Positions 35,354 to 46,087 are shown, counted from the stretch's first letter. The stretch is DNA of 64,000 bases from Erwinia aphidicola (GCF_014773485.1 NZ_JACXBP010000014.1:1-64000); one strand, 5' to 3'. The notes: a model not told the origin generated them from the letters alone. Program-made: numbers and translations.

Positions 35354-38300
35354 ATGCAGTATGCAAGTTTGAACGAAATAGTCCACGAGCGTTGTAAATC
35401 AGATCCCAACAGACTTGCATATTCTTTCCTGGATGAAAACCTTAACGTTAACGAACAGTGGACCTATAAAGATCTTTTCAACAAAATTATTTTATGGTGT
35501 AGTGCCTTGGAAAGCGTCCAGAGTCAAAATATTCTGCTGGCCTTCCCTCCAGGTTTAGATTTTATTGCAGCATTTCTTGCGTGCTCTTTCTCCGCTAAAA
35601 CCGCTGTTCCCGTCCATCTGCCTAGCCGGCGCAGCTCAAAACGTTTTCAACAAATTTTGCATGCCTGCAACAGTGACATTGTTATGACCAATGTTGAATC
35701 AGGAAGTAAAATCAGAAAGGTTATTGAATCGCTGCTAATTGAAACAGAAATTAATATTATTACCCAAGATGATTTTAACCCGCTTTCCACGCCGCAACTG
35801 AGATATCCGACTGGTAAAGATATCGCTTTTATTCAGTTTACTTCAGGTTCTACGTCCGAGCCAAAAGGGGTAAAAGTCAGCCACGAAAATATTATAAATA
35901 ACCAGGAGATGATCTACGATTGCTTTGGGCATAGCCGCGAGTCGAGAATACTGGGATGGCTACCTGCTACTCATGATATGGGTTTGATTGGCATTATTTT
36001 GCAGCCATTATATGCGGCTGCACCCTGCTGGTTAATGTCACCTTCTCACTTCTCACGAAGTCCTGCCGATTGGCTTAACGCAATATCGCGCTTTGGTATT
36101 ACGACTTCAGGGGGGCCTAATTTTTCCTATGACTTATGCCTTTCTGCGATCTGTGATAAGGATTTGAACCTTTCCAGTTGGCAGGTTGCTTTTAATGGCG
36201 CTGAACCCGTTAATGCACGAACTCTCAATACATTCATCCGCACTTTTTCCAAGAACGGGTTCAAGCCTGAAGCATTTTTGCCATGTTACGGACTTGCTGA
36301 AGCCACGCTATTTGTTTCAGGAAAACAGCACGGCACGGGAGTGACTATAATTGAAGTAGATGGCGATAAGCTTGCTTCCGATGGGTATGCTGAATTGCAT
36401 TCAGGTGATAAAAAATTGGTCTCATCAGGCTTTCCTGATGCTCGTCTCCAGTTAAAAATCGTCGATCCTGTTAGTTGCAAAATAGTTTCTGAGCAGCAAC
36501 AAGGAGAGATCTGGTTATGCGGATCAAGCATAACCTCGGGTTATTTCAATAGTGAAGTTCAGCCATTTTCTGCTATCGCGGGGGAAACCGCTTGCAACTG
36601 GCTTCGCACCGGAGATTTAGGCTTTCTGCATCAAGGTGAGCTCTTTATCACCGCACGCCTTAAAGATCTTATCATAATTAACGGCCGTAATATCTATCCG
36701 CAGGATATTGAGCTTAAGATTCCCGAACTGGACGCCCGCATTAAACTGGGGGCCGCAGGAGTCTTTGAATACCAAAATGAAGGCAGTGTTGCCATAGGGA
36801 TCCTGGTAGAGGTTAACCCAAAATCACAGCCGCACTGGGAAGAGATTGCCAGAAACGTTTGTACTGGCGTCACCAGTTATTTTGGGGTCCGCGTTGGCAA
36901 AGTCGCGATGACTAAGTATGGCTCTTTACCCAGAACTACTAGCGGTAAAATTCAGCGCGGTAAGTGCCGCCAGTTAGCCTCTCAGGATGGAGAGAATTTA
37001 ACCGGCGTTTATGTTCCATTGCAAAACAGTGCTGAAGTCCCGCTTCATCGTATGAATGTACAGCCCGGCCTGATATCCGAATTTTTAAACATTATCAATC
37101 GCTATTCAGGCGAAAATATTAGCGTAGCCCAATTAAGGTTTTCCTTTACGCAGCTGGGTCTTGATTCGATCTCCATATTCCGTTTTATTGCCGCCATCGA
37201 AACGCATTTTGGTGTCCGCCTGAACATGGACGAAGAAATGGCTGATGCCACACTACATGACATGCTGGATCATATAAGTCATCAAGCCGCTGTTTCATCT
37301 GCACTGCCCGAGGCTGAAAAAGAGCAACAGGATATAAACGGCGGTTTATCTCGTTTGCAGATGCGATATGCGCTGTTAGACCAGTTACAGGATGAAAAGT
37401 ATCCATTAACCGTCTCGGCCATTTTAGCACTGAAGGGCGAGCTTGATATGCGTCTGCTGGAGCGATGCGTATTGCAGGTTTTGAAACGCCATGATGCTTT
37501 CTGGCTCCGTTTTGACAGCGAAATAATGAACAATAAGGTGCATTATGTTGCGCCTGAGCAGGTTGAAATAGCCTATCTGCTCGCGGTTTCTCAGCCAAAT
37601 GAAGCCGAAAAATTTCAAGACGACTTTTTTGCTCGGCCTTTCAACAATACAGAGCGCCTGTACCGATTCGCGTTGTTAACGCGGCAGGAAAACAGCCATG
37701 ATCTTCTTATTTGCTGCCATCATATTATTTTTGATGGATGGTCGCTGGACATCTTCACCAATGAGGTAATGGCTTATTATAAGGCAGCCCTAGAGTTCAC
37801 TACACCTTCACTATCACCAGCCATATCCTATCGCACTTTGGATTCTTGGCTTCAAAGCAGGCGCCCGGAACAACGTTCATCTTCCCGGCAGAACGACTAC
37901 CCGGTAACACAATTACCACGTGAGCCAGCAACGACTGAGGGCGGAAGTGGATCCTTGACCCTGACGTTGACAGCAGACCAGAGAGAGGATATCGCTCACC
38001 TTGCTAAAGAATTTGCTTTATCGCCGGCAGTCATCTGGATGAGTTTGTATGGCCTGACGCTTGCCCGGCTCAGCGCCACAACGCTGCATTTCATTGGCAC
38101 ACCATGCGCGCTACGTGAATCACCGGGTGCCCTGCATAGTATCGGCCTTTATCTCAGTATTATTCCGGTCAAAATTGCTATTGAGGATGAAATGGATTTT
38201 GCCGCTTATTGCCGACAGGTATCCGCTTCACTGGAGGAATCGAAGAAGGCCGCCACCTCTCTTGATCATATCGATGGTGCTAACGCGCAAGGGCTAGGTT

Positions 38301-41300
38301 TCAATCCTCAATGCTTTATTAATTACTTACCCAACTTCCGCAGTAAAGGAGAAGTGGAAAATCTGGAGTACCATTTACAACCTTGCCTGGCTCAGACGGC
38401 AAACTTCGATTTAACCCTGTATGTGCTTGATGGACTAGAAAAATGCGAACTACTCTTCACTTGGCGAAATTCCACCTTTAATCAGGAGCGCGCTGCCATA
38501 TTCACCCGACAGTTACTGGATATTATCGCTCAGGCGCGTTCAACCGCTAATCAGCCACTGGAAAGCCTGCAGCTGGCTTCTGAACATAAGCTATCTGCCC
38601 CTGAACCTAATCCTTGGGAAGGAAGCGTTGACCAACAGGCTTATCGTTGGGCTAAAACTCACGGCGAAAGAATTGCTGTGGAGTATGGCGAGGAAAGAAT
38701 AAGTTATCGCCAGTTAATCGGCTTCGCAGATAATCTTGCCTTAGCTTTCCAGCAGAGAGGCGTCAATCATCAGGATATCGTCGCGATTATTGCCGAGCGG
38801 ACGCCAGATCTGGTGTTGGCGATTCTGGCGACATTACGCCTCGGCGCCGTCTATGCGGTGCTGGATGCCGCCTGGCCAGAGGTGCGCTGTTCAGCGGCCT
38901 TGTCTGTCCTCTCACCTAAGTTAGTGATTGATCTTCGTCGTCAACCTTTACAGGCCACGTCATTTAATACCGCTGCAACTATGGATCTGAGCTGCTTCAA
39001 CGACGCACGCTGTTACGTGCCAGATTCGGTGCTTTTATCCGCTCCGGAGCATGGCAGTTGTGCGCCAGCCTGTATTACGTTTACCTCCGGTACCACCGGA
39101 GTACCTAAGGCTATTCTAGGGTCACATGGCGGGCTCAGCGCTTTCCTCCCGTGGCAGGTAAAGAGGTTCGCCTTGGATCATAACGCCCGTATATCGATGC
39201 TTTCTGGCTTAGCTCACGATCCGCTGCAACGGGATATTTTCACCGCCTGGTGGCTCGGGGCGACGCTGGTCATACCCAACGAGGACATCATAGGCCAAGG
39301 GTATCTGTTCCGGGAGTGGTTTAACCAGCAGGCAATATCATTTAGCAATCTGACACCTTCAATGGCTCGCTTACTGTCACTCGGTAATACGGATAGTGAA
39401 CCTTTGACAACACTGAAACAGCTTTTTCTAGTGGGCGAAAGGATCAGCAAGCAAGAATTAGCCACTCTGCACCATCTGGCGCCGCAGACTGAGGTAGTTT
39501 TACTTTATGGCGCGACCGAGAGCCAGCGGGCGCTCTCACATTATATTACTGAGCGCACGTCAGATAATGCGCTAATTACATTGGGCACTGTTCCACCGGG
39601 AATGAGGCTGCTGGTACTGAATGAGCAAAACAGACTGGCAGATGTTGGGCAGATTGGCCAGATCGTCATTGCATCACCTCACCTGGCTAAAGGGTATCTT
39701 GCGGGTGATAAACTTGTACCTTTTGCCTGTCTTGCTGAATGGGGAACCTGTTATTACAGCGGTGACCTGGGCTATTACACCAGCAGCGGTGAGATAATTT
39801 GTACCGGACGTGCAGATCGACAGATCAATATTCGTGGATATCGTGTCGAACCGGGCGAAATTGAGAGCGCGATAAATTGCTATCCTGGCGTAACTTTTTC
39901 CCGCTTGCTGGTTAATGAGGAGCAGAATCAGATCACCCTGTTCGTACTCTCAGATGCGCGCAAAGAGGAATTGATGGCGCATCTGGGCAACTATTTACCC
40001 TCTTGGATGATGCCGAACGCTATTCAGCAGATTAACGAGGTACCACTGACTACTAACGGTAAGCTTGATGAAACAGCGCTTCTGGCGCTGTACGTCACCG
40101 AAAACACCCCGGACGCCGATCGGCATTATGGTGAAAAACAACAGCAGGCGATCGACTTAATTTTGAGTACGCTTGCAGCGCATGGGGCCGACCCCAGCCG
40201 CTCCTTTACACACGCTGGCGGCTCATCGCTGACGGCGCTTCAGCTGCAAAGCAAAGTATACAGGGAGTGGCAGGCTGTTATTTCGTTGGCCAGCATTCTG
40301 AATGCCCCATCAATTGCATTGCTTGCCAGTGAAATTATGCAAGCCATAGGTGAAAGCCAGGGGACGAGCTCACCCGCCATCAGCGCATACCCGCAAGCCG
40401 CAAGTGAGCCATTCCCGTTAAATGATATCCAGTCAGCTTATGTGGCTGGTCGACAAAAAGCGCTAAGCTCCACCGATATCGCTTCACAATCTTATTATGA
40501 ATATCGCGTGCATAGCCTGGACAGCCTAGCTTTCGAGCAGGCGTGGAACAAAGTGGTTGCTCATCATGCGGGTTTGCGTGCCCGCCTTACAGCAGAGTGG
40601 CAGCAATTCTCTCCTGAAGAAGTACCTTATTATGCAATCCGGCGCGAAGACCTATCACAATATTCACTGGCAGAACGTACCGCTCATCTGCAGCGTAAAA
40701 GGGAAAAGCTCTCGAACCAGCAATTTGATCTGCACAGCTGGCCATTGTTCCTGATTGAAGAAACCGTGCTGGGCAACGAAACTTCGCTATTACATTTCCG
40801 AATAGATTATATCGTTGCCGATGCCTGGAGCTGGAACATCATTCTAGGTGATCTGGATGCGTTTTATCGCGGTGAACATAGTTCTCTCTCCAAATCCGCT
40901 ATCAGCTTCCGCGATTATGTGCTGGCAGAAAAAGAGTGGCAGCAATCAACGGCACGAAAAGCGGCGCTGAAAACACTGGCAGCAGAAATTGGTCGCTATC
41001 CTAAAGCACCGCAGCTTCCCTATATTAAAACGACTGAGAAAATTAGCGAGCCGCACTTTAAGCGGTTAACTTACCAGCTGCCTGAAAATAAATGGAAAAG
41101 GATTCAGGATATCGCGCGAGCGCAATCGATTACACCAACGGTATTGCTGGTTACACTTATCGGGCGGGTTATAGCGCAGTGGTGTGATCAAAAAGAGTTT
41201 ACCCTGAATATCACAACCTTCGACCGCAAAACCTGGCACCCCGATGTGAATCAGATCGTGGGCGACTTCACCTCTGTCATTATGCTGCCAATGAACTTTT

Positions 41301-43648
41301 CCGCGCAGGCGAGTTTGACGCAATATTGTCTTGAGCATAAGTCCAGCATGCTGGCAGAGATGGAGAATCAATATCTCAGTGGTATTGATGTACTTCGTGA
41401 AATTAATCAGTCGGCGGCTGAAGATAACACTATGCAAATTATGCCAGTGGTATTTACTAGCAAACTTGGGTTACGCCGTAATAACAGAACGCGCTACCCC
41501 TGGCTGGGGGATAAAGAGTATGGCATTTCCCGCACTCCGCAGGTATGGCTTGATTGCCAGTGTGAAGAGGATGAGCAGAATAACTTACTCTTCTACTGGG
41601 ATGTGCTGGAAGATGTGTTCTATCCGGACACCATTAGAGGCATGTTTGCGGCATGTACCTCACTGCTTGATAAACTGGACGCGAACCCAGAGTGCTGGCG
41701 TGAAGCTATACAGGTACCACTGTCGTTTGAAGATCGGCAAATGCAACAGCTGGCAAATAATAATCGCCAGCCGTTTAAACTGGAAAAACTTTCAGCGGCG
41801 TTAAGTCAGCGCAGTGCAGCCGCGCCGGATACCCTTGCCCTAGTCTACGGAGAGGGGCAGCAGGTCAGCTGGCAGGAGCTTTATCAGCGCTCTACGCAGC
41901 TGGCTGCACAGATTCCGACGACGCTGATGGAAGGCAGCCCAGTAGCCATAATGTTGCGTAAGTCTGTGGATCAGATTGCCGCCTGCTTTGCCTCTCATCT
42001 GCGAGGCTGCTTCTATGTACCTGTTGATACCAGCCAAGGCGAGGAGCGTATCGCGAAGATCCTGACTGCCACTGCCTGTCAGTTTGCTTTTAGCGACAGT
42101 GCTGAACACAGGGAAATCTGCCGTAAGACGCAAACCCAGCTTTGTTTGACTCCTGAGCTGGTTGAGCCTGTTTTTGCCGCACCCCCGTTACCGATACAGC
42201 CAGATGAGGGACTGGAGAAGACTGCCTATATCATTTTCACCTCAGGTTCTACGGGTGAACCGAAAGGCGTTGTCATCTCGCATGCTGGCGCGGCAAACAC
42301 CATCCAGGAGATTAACCGACGCTTCTCTGTCACTACAGCAGATTGCGTATATGGGATCTCATCCCTGAATTTCGATCTATCAGTTTACGATATTTTTGGC
42401 GCAGTGGCGGCAGGCGCAAAACTAGTGCTACCAGATGCACAATATCTGCGCGAACCCGCACACTGGCTTGAGCAACTGCACCAGCACCGTGTAACGATCT
42501 GGAACAGCGCTCCTGCCCTTATGCAGATGCTGGTGCAGTATTGCCTCGATAACCAACGCGGACTGCCTGACAGTTTGCGATTGGTGATGATGAGTGGCGA
42601 CTGGATACCGCCTGGATTACCGGAGCAGATCCGCCAGCTTGCCCCCAAAGCTCAGTTGGTGTCATTAGGGGGGGCAACCGAAGCCTCGATTTGGTCAAAC
42701 TATCATGAGATATCCACGCGCGCCTACCCGGTGAGTATTCCTTACGGACGGCCGCTGGCAAACCAGACCATGTATATCCTTGATCAACATCTTAATCCTT
42801 GTCCCTGCCTCACTGTCGGTGATATCTGGATCGGGGGTGCCGGGCTGGCAGACGGTTACTGGAACAACGCAGAGTTAACTGCTAAGGCTTTTATACACCA
42901 TCCTGATACTCAGGAGCGGCTCTATAGAACAGGTGACCTTGGCCGCTGGATGCCAGAGGGTGAGATAGAGTTCCTTGGCCGTAAAGATTTCCAGCTGAAG
43001 ATTAATGGCTATCGCGTAGAACCTGGTGAAATTGAACATGCCCTGCTTAACCATCCCGGCATCACCGCCGCGCAGGTCATTGCTCATCAACACGCTGGCA
43101 ATGGCAAAGCCCTGATTGCTTATTTAGTCGTGGAACAAGGTTACGCACTAGATAGCTCCGCATTGCGCCAAGTCCTACGCAAACAACTGGCTGAATATAT
43201 GATCCCGGCGCGTTTCATTGTGCTGGACGCCTTCCCATTAACCTCTAATGGCAAGATTGACAGGAAAGCCCTGCCAGTTCCGCCTGAAGAGGAGAAAAGG
43301 ATCACACGAGTTCCTGCCAACCATTATCAAAATGCGGTATGTCAAATATTCTCCGAAATATTGTCTCTCCCACAAATGGAACCACATGCCAATTTCTTCG
43401 AATCAGGGGGCACTTCACTGGAGGTGATCAGAGTTCAGTCTAAAATCCAGAGCGTATTTAACGTCAGCGTTCAGGTTGCAGACATCTTCCGTTTTGCAAC
43501 GCCGGAAAAGTTGGGACGGCATATTGAAGAAAAAGTGATGTTGAATGGCACTGCCAAAAAAAGTGCTGAAGTGCCGACTACAAACCGAAGGTTGCAAATT
43601 CGTCAGCGTCAAACCCAGCAGCGACGTGCACAGAAAATCAGGCAATAG
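35354..43648 (+). CDS. NRPS with fatty-acyl-AMP ligase start: FAAL–ACP–C–A–PCP–Cy–A(Cys)–PCP
   Basis: A 2764-residue assembly line. Residues about 1–545 are a fatty acyl-AMP ligase (FTSGSTSEPKGV at 162; GKIQRGKCR near 532). An ACP follows (GLDSIS, carrier Ser605), then a condensation domain with HHIIFDGWS at 789. Adenylation domain 1 (about 1085–1570; FTSGTTGVPKA at 1243) has AHDPLQRDIF at 1287, a Lys2-like pocket with no specificity I can assign. PCP (HAGGSSL, Ser1625) and a heterocyclisation domain follow: FPLNDIQSAYVAGR at 1687, the DxxxxD motif at 1818–1823, GDFTSVIMLP and TPQVWLDCQ. Adenylation domain 2 (FTSGSTGEPKG at 2295) has D-L-Y at 2341/2342/2345 with N, S, L, I, W, the cysteine code. 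The last PCP has Ser2688; a basic tail closes the protein. No TE or reductase domain is present. Predicted intermediate: acyl-X-thiazoline thioester. Confidence 0.93.
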   Translation: MQYASLNEIVHERCKSDPNRLAYSFLDENLNVNEQWTYKDLFNKIILWCSALESVQSQNILLAFPPGLDFIAAFLACSFSAKTAVPVHLPSRRSSKRFQQILHACNSDIVMTNVESGSKIRKVIESLLIETEINIITQDDFNPLSTPQLRYPTGKDIAFIQFTSGSTSEPKGVKVSHENIINNQEMIYDCFGHSRESRILGWLPATHDMGLIGIILQPLYAAAPCWLMSPSHFSRSPADWLNAISRFGITTSGGPNFSYDLCLSAICDKDLNLSSWQVAFNGAEPVNARTLNTFIRTFSKNGFKPEAFLPCYGLAEATLFVSGKQHGTGVTIIEVDGDKLASDGYAELHSGDKKLVSSGFPDARLQLKIVDPVSCKIVSEQQQGEIWLCGSSITSGYFNSEVQPFSAIAGETACNWLRTGDLGFLHQGELFITARLKDLIIINGRNIYPQDIELKIPELDARIKLGAAGVFEYQNEGSVAIGILVEVNPKSQPHWEEIARNVCTGVTSYFGVRVGKVAMTKYGSLPRTTSGKIQRGKCRQLASQDGENLTGVYVPLQNSAEVPLHRMNVQPGLISEFLNIINRYSGENISVAQLRFSFTQLGLDSISIFRFIAAIETHFGVRLNMDEEMADATLHDMLDHISHQAAVSSALPEAEKEQQDINGGLSRLQMRYALLDQLQDEKYPLTVSAILALKGELDMRLLERCVLQVLKRHDAFWLRFDSEIMNNKVHYVAPEQVEIAYLLAVSQPNEAEKFQDDFFARPFNNTERLYRFALLTRQENSHDLLICCHHIIFDGWSLDIFTNEVMAYYKAALEFTTPSLSPAISYRTLDSWLQSRRPEQRSSSRQNDYPVTQLPREPATTEGGSGSLTLTLTADQREDIAHLAKEFALSPAVIWMSLYGLTLARLSATTLHFIGTPCALRESPGALHSIGLYLSIIPVKIAIEDEMDFAAYCRQVSASLEESKKAATSLDHIDGANAQGLGFNPQCFINYLPNFRSKGEVENLEYHLQPCLAQTANFDLTLYVLDGLEKCELLFTWRNSTFNQERAAIFTRQLLDIIAQARSTANQPLESLQLASEHKLSAPEPNPWEGSVDQQAYRWAKTHGERIAVEYGEERISYRQLIGFADNLALAFQQRGVNHQDIVAIIAERTPDLVLAILATLRLGAVYAVLDAAWPEVRCSAALSVLSPKLVIDLRRQPLQATSFNTAATMDLSCFNDARCYVPDSVLLSAPEHGSCAPACITFTSGTTGVPKAILGSHGGLSAFLPWQVKRFALDHNARISMLSGLAHDPLQRDIFTAWWLGATLVIPNEDIIGQGYLFREWFNQQAISFSNLTPSMARLLSLGNTDSEPLTTLKQLFLVGERISKQELATLHHLAPQTEVVLLYGATESQRALSHYITERTSDNALITLGTVPPGMRLLVLNEQNRLADVGQIGQIVIASPHLAKGYLAGDKLVPFACLAEWGTCYYSGDLGYYTSSGEIICTGRADRQINIRGYRVEPGEIESAINCYPGVTFSRLLVNEEQNQITLFVLSDARKEELMAHLGNYLPSWMMPNAIQQINEVPLTTNGKLDETALLALYVTENTPDADRHYGEKQQQAIDLILSTLAAHGADPSRSFTHAGGSSLTALQLQSKVYREWQAVISLASILNAPSIALLASEIMQAIGESQGTSSPAISAYPQAASEPFPLNDIQSAYVAGRQKALSSTDIASQSYYEYRVHSLDSLAFEQAWNKVVAHHAGLRARLTAEWQQFSPEEVPYYAIRREDLSQYSLAERTAHLQRKREKLSNQQFDLHSWPLFLIEETVLGNETSLLHFRIDYIVADAWSWNIILGDLDAFYRGEHSSLSKSAISFRDYVLAEKEWQQSTARKAALKTLAAEIGRYPKAPQLPYIKTTEKISEPHFKRLTYQLPENKWKRIQDIARAQSITPTVLLVTLIGRVIAQWCDQKEFTLNITTFDRKTWHPDVNQIVGDFTSVIMLPMNFSAQASLTQYCLEHKSSMLAEMENQYLSGIDVLREINQSAAEDNTMQIMPVVFTSKLGLRRNNRTRYPWLGDKEYGISRTPQVWLDCQCEEDEQNNLLFYWDVLEDVFYPDTIRGMFAACTSLLDKLDANPECWREAIQVPLSFEDRQMQQLANNNRQPFKLEKLSAALSQRSAAAPDTLALVYGEGQQVSWQELYQRSTQLAAQIPTTLMEGSPVAIMLRKSVDQIAACFASHLRGCFYVPVDTSQGEERIAKILTATACQFAFSDSAEHREICRKTQTQLCLTPELVEPVFAAPPLPIQPDEGLEKTAYIIFTSGSTGEPKGVVISHAGAANTIQEINRRFSVTTADCVYGISSLNFDLSVYDIFGAVAAGAKLVLPDAQYLREPAHWLEQLHQHRVTIWNSAPALMQMLVQYCLDNQRGLPDSLRLVMMSGDWIPPGLPEQIRQLAPKAQLVSLGGATEASIWSNYHEISTRAYPVSIPYGRPLANQTMYILDQHLNPCPCLTVGDIWIGGAGLADGYWNNAELTAKAFIHHPDTQERLYRTGDLGRWMPEGEIEFLGRKDFQLKINGYRVEPGEIEHALLNHPGITAAQVIAHQHAGNGKALIAYLVVEQGYALDSSALRQVLRKQLAEYMIPARFIVLDAFPLTSNGKIDRKALPVPPEEEKRITRVPANHYQNAVCQIFSEILSLPQMEPHANFFESGGTSLEVIRVQSKIQSVFNVSVQVADIFRFATPEKLGRHIEEKVMLNGTAKKSAEVPTTNRRLQIRQRQTQQRRAQKIRQ

Positions 43649-43691
43649 GACATTTTAGTTTTCTATTTAACTTACTTAAGGATGATGTGTT

Positions 43692-46040
43692 ATGAACAAT
43701 GAAAAAAATTCGAACGAACTCCATAATGAGCATGGCATCGCGATTGTTGGTGTTGCCTGCCAATTTCCTGGGGTGGCTGATTTCAAATCATTTTGGTCAG
43801 TGCTGGCAAACGGTGAAGAAACTATAAGCCACTTTACCGATGAAGAGTTGCTTGCGGCGGGCGTACGTGAAGATCGTCTATATGCAAAAAACTATATTAA
43901 ATCAAAAGGCATTTTGACTAACGTGGAAAATTTTGACCACGAATTATTCAATATTGAGCCAGACCGTGCCTTGTTAATGGATCCTCAGCACCGAGTATTC
44001 ATCCAAAAGTGCTGGGAGGCGCTGGAAGATAGTGGTTATGACCCGCATCGTTACCCGGGGTCAATCGGCCTCTACGCAGGCTGCGCCATTAATACTTACG
44101 TGCTTAATAACCTGCGGCATGCCGATCGTAATCTCACCCATCGCTTTAACTCAATTGAGTATCTGGTGATGACGGATAAAGATTTTCTGTCAACGCAGAC
44201 TTCCTATCTGCTTGGGCTGACCGGGCCCAGTGTCACTGTGCAAACTGCCTGCTCAACGTCAATGGCCGCAATCCATATGGCCAGTGAGAGTATCCTGTCG
44301 GGCGAAAGTGATATGGCTTTAGCCGGGGCAGTAACTATCTATTCACCCCAAGTGAAAGGATATCTGTATGAGCCTGACAGCATTATTTCTCCTGACGGCC
44401 ATGTGCGCTCTTTCGATGCCAACGGAGGCGGAACGGTATATAGCTCCGGGGTTGGCGTCGTTCTGCTGAAACGCTTCTCAGAAGCCGTGCGGGATAACGA
44501 TAATATTTATGCCGTAATCCGTTCTACGGCGATCAATAACGACGGCAATCGTAAAGCGCAGTTCAGAATGCCAAGCGCTGAGGGGATTGAACGCGTATCC
44601 TCTGCGGCATTGGAACTTGCTCAGGTTCCCGTTGAAAGCATCGGGATGGTTGAAGCAAACGGGTCGGGTACCTTATTCGGCGATCCGATTGAAGTTGCTG
44701 GCATGGCTGAGGCATACAACCAGTACGATCTAAAACCTCAATCCATCCCTTTAGGCTCGGTGAAAAGTAATATTGGCCATATGAATGTCACGGCCGGGAT
44801 GGGGGCTGTATGTAAAACGATTGCCGCCCTGCAGGCGGGTCAAGTGCCCCCTTCAATTAACTTTGAGAAGCCGAATCTGGCAATCGACTTTTCTAAAACC
44901 CCCTTCTATGTTTGCGACAAACTGACTCCTTGGCCACAAATTCCCGGCCCACGCCGGGCCGCGGTGAATATTTATGGTGTGGGCGGCACTAACGCCCATG
45001 CGATACTCGAACAAGCCCCTGAGCGTACAATTGACGCCAGCCCGCGTCGGCATCATCTGTTACTGCTGTCAGCTAATTCAGAAAACAGTCTGAAACAGGG
45101 GAAGAATAAACTGAGCGAATTTCTCGCCAGCGAGCAGCAGGACTATGGCAGCGTGGCATTCACGCTCAACCAGGGACGGCAGCAGCTCTCCTATCGTAGC
45201 TATGCGCTGGCAAGTGAGCAGAGTTTTCAGGGCTCTCTGCAATTTTCGCCGTGCGTTAATACTTCAGATAAGACGCGCTCTTATCTCGGGCTCTACTTGG
45301 CATCTTCTGAAGCAAAGTCGATCCTAGGCCTCTCGGATAAGAGATTCCAGCAGATCCTGGCTGCCGAACCGGAGCTTGATGCTGCGTTTGCAGCAGGCAC
45401 TTCTGATGTCTTGCAGAATAAACTCCTGAGCCTGATTGCAGGAAGTCTCTTAGGTAGCGATTTGCTCAATAGCGGAATTCAGTTTGACTGCGTCAGCAGC
45501 GAAAATGAATTGCTTGCCCTACAGCTTGCCTCCGTCCTGACTATAAAGGAAGTTCTTGAGCTGACCCGCCTTGCTGCATTACCTGATAATGCAGAGCGCA
45601 AAATTAAAATTAACGCGCTAATCGATCAGCGTGAGCGCTCTGGGGCCGAACACGCCATCTTCTCAGAAATACTCAACAAGGAAATTGGTGCCGGTGATAG
45701 ACTGACTGCGGGAGAGATCTACCGTCTGGCAGTCGCCCCGGCAGTCACAGCTGCTCCGGACGTTTTCTTTGACAGCAGCTGGGAAATGGTCACGATCTCA
45801 TGTGGCCATTCGTCTGAACGCGTCATTGGCTGGGACGATTATCTTACAGACAATGAAAATGCTGTATTAAAACTGGCTGGCGAGCTGTGGCTGTCCGGGC
45901 ACCGGGTTGATCTGCAAGCCTGGTATAAAGAGTCCCCACGCTATCGCATTTCGCTGCCTACCTATGCTTTTGAACAAAATCGTCACTGGATTGATATTCC
46001 TGTTACGACTAAAGCTTCCAACTATGACGTAGCGCTTTAA
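43692..46040 (+). CDS. Ketosynthase protein with Asn for catalytic His and no AT or ACP
   Basis: A 782-residue PKS-type protein. The KS domain (about 15–440) has the acyl-accepting Cys187 in TACSTSMAA and the second His363 in KSNIGHMN. The first catalytic His, normally in EAHGTGT, is Asn323 (EANGSGT). That change is typical of non-elongating KS0 domains, which accept but do not extend chains. Residues about 445–700 resemble the KS–AT linker and a collapsed AT without GHSxG. The end YRISLPTYAFEQNRHWI is the normal post-AT linker. No ACP, KR or TE is seen. Starts 43 bases after the NRPS. It may transfer or release the NRPS product rather than extend it. Confidence 0.9.
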   Translation: MNNEKNSNELHNEHGIAIVGVACQFPGVADFKSFWSVLANGEETISHFTDEELLAAGVREDRLYAKNYIKSKGILTNVENFDHELFNIEPDRALLMDPQHRVFIQKCWEALEDSGYDPHRYPGSIGLYAGCAINTYVLNNLRHADRNLTHRFNSIEYLVMTDKDFLSTQTSYLLGLTGPSVTVQTACSTSMAAIHMASESILSGESDMALAGAVTIYSPQVKGYLYEPDSIISPDGHVRSFDANGGGTVYSSGVGVVLLKRFSEAVRDNDNIYAVIRSTAINNDGNRKAQFRMPSAEGIERVSSAALELAQVPVESIGMVEANGSGTLFGDPIEVAGMAEAYNQYDLKPQSIPLGSVKSNIGHMNVTAGMGAVCKTIAALQAGQVPPSINFEKPNLAIDFSKTPFYVCDKLTPWPQIPGPRRAAVNIYGVGGTNAHAILEQAPERTIDASPRRHHLLLLSANSENSLKQGKNKLSEFLASEQQDYGSVAFTLNQGRQQLSYRSYALASEQSFQGSLQFSPCVNTSDKTRSYLGLYLASSEAKSILGLSDKRFQQILAAEPELDAAFAAGTSDVLQNKLLSLIAGSLLGSDLLNSGIQFDCVSSENELLALQLASVLTIKEVLELTRLAALPDNAERKIKINALIDQRERSGAEHAIFSEILNKEIGAGDRLTAGEIYRLAVAPAVTAAPDVFFDSSWEMVTISCGHSSERVIGWDDYLTDNENAVLKLAGELWLSGHRVDLQAWYKESPRYRISLPTYAFEQNRHWIDIPVTTKASNYDVAL

Positions 46041-46087
46041 GACAAAAATATAAAGCGGACGGTGTCCGCTTTCATTATGGAAATCGT

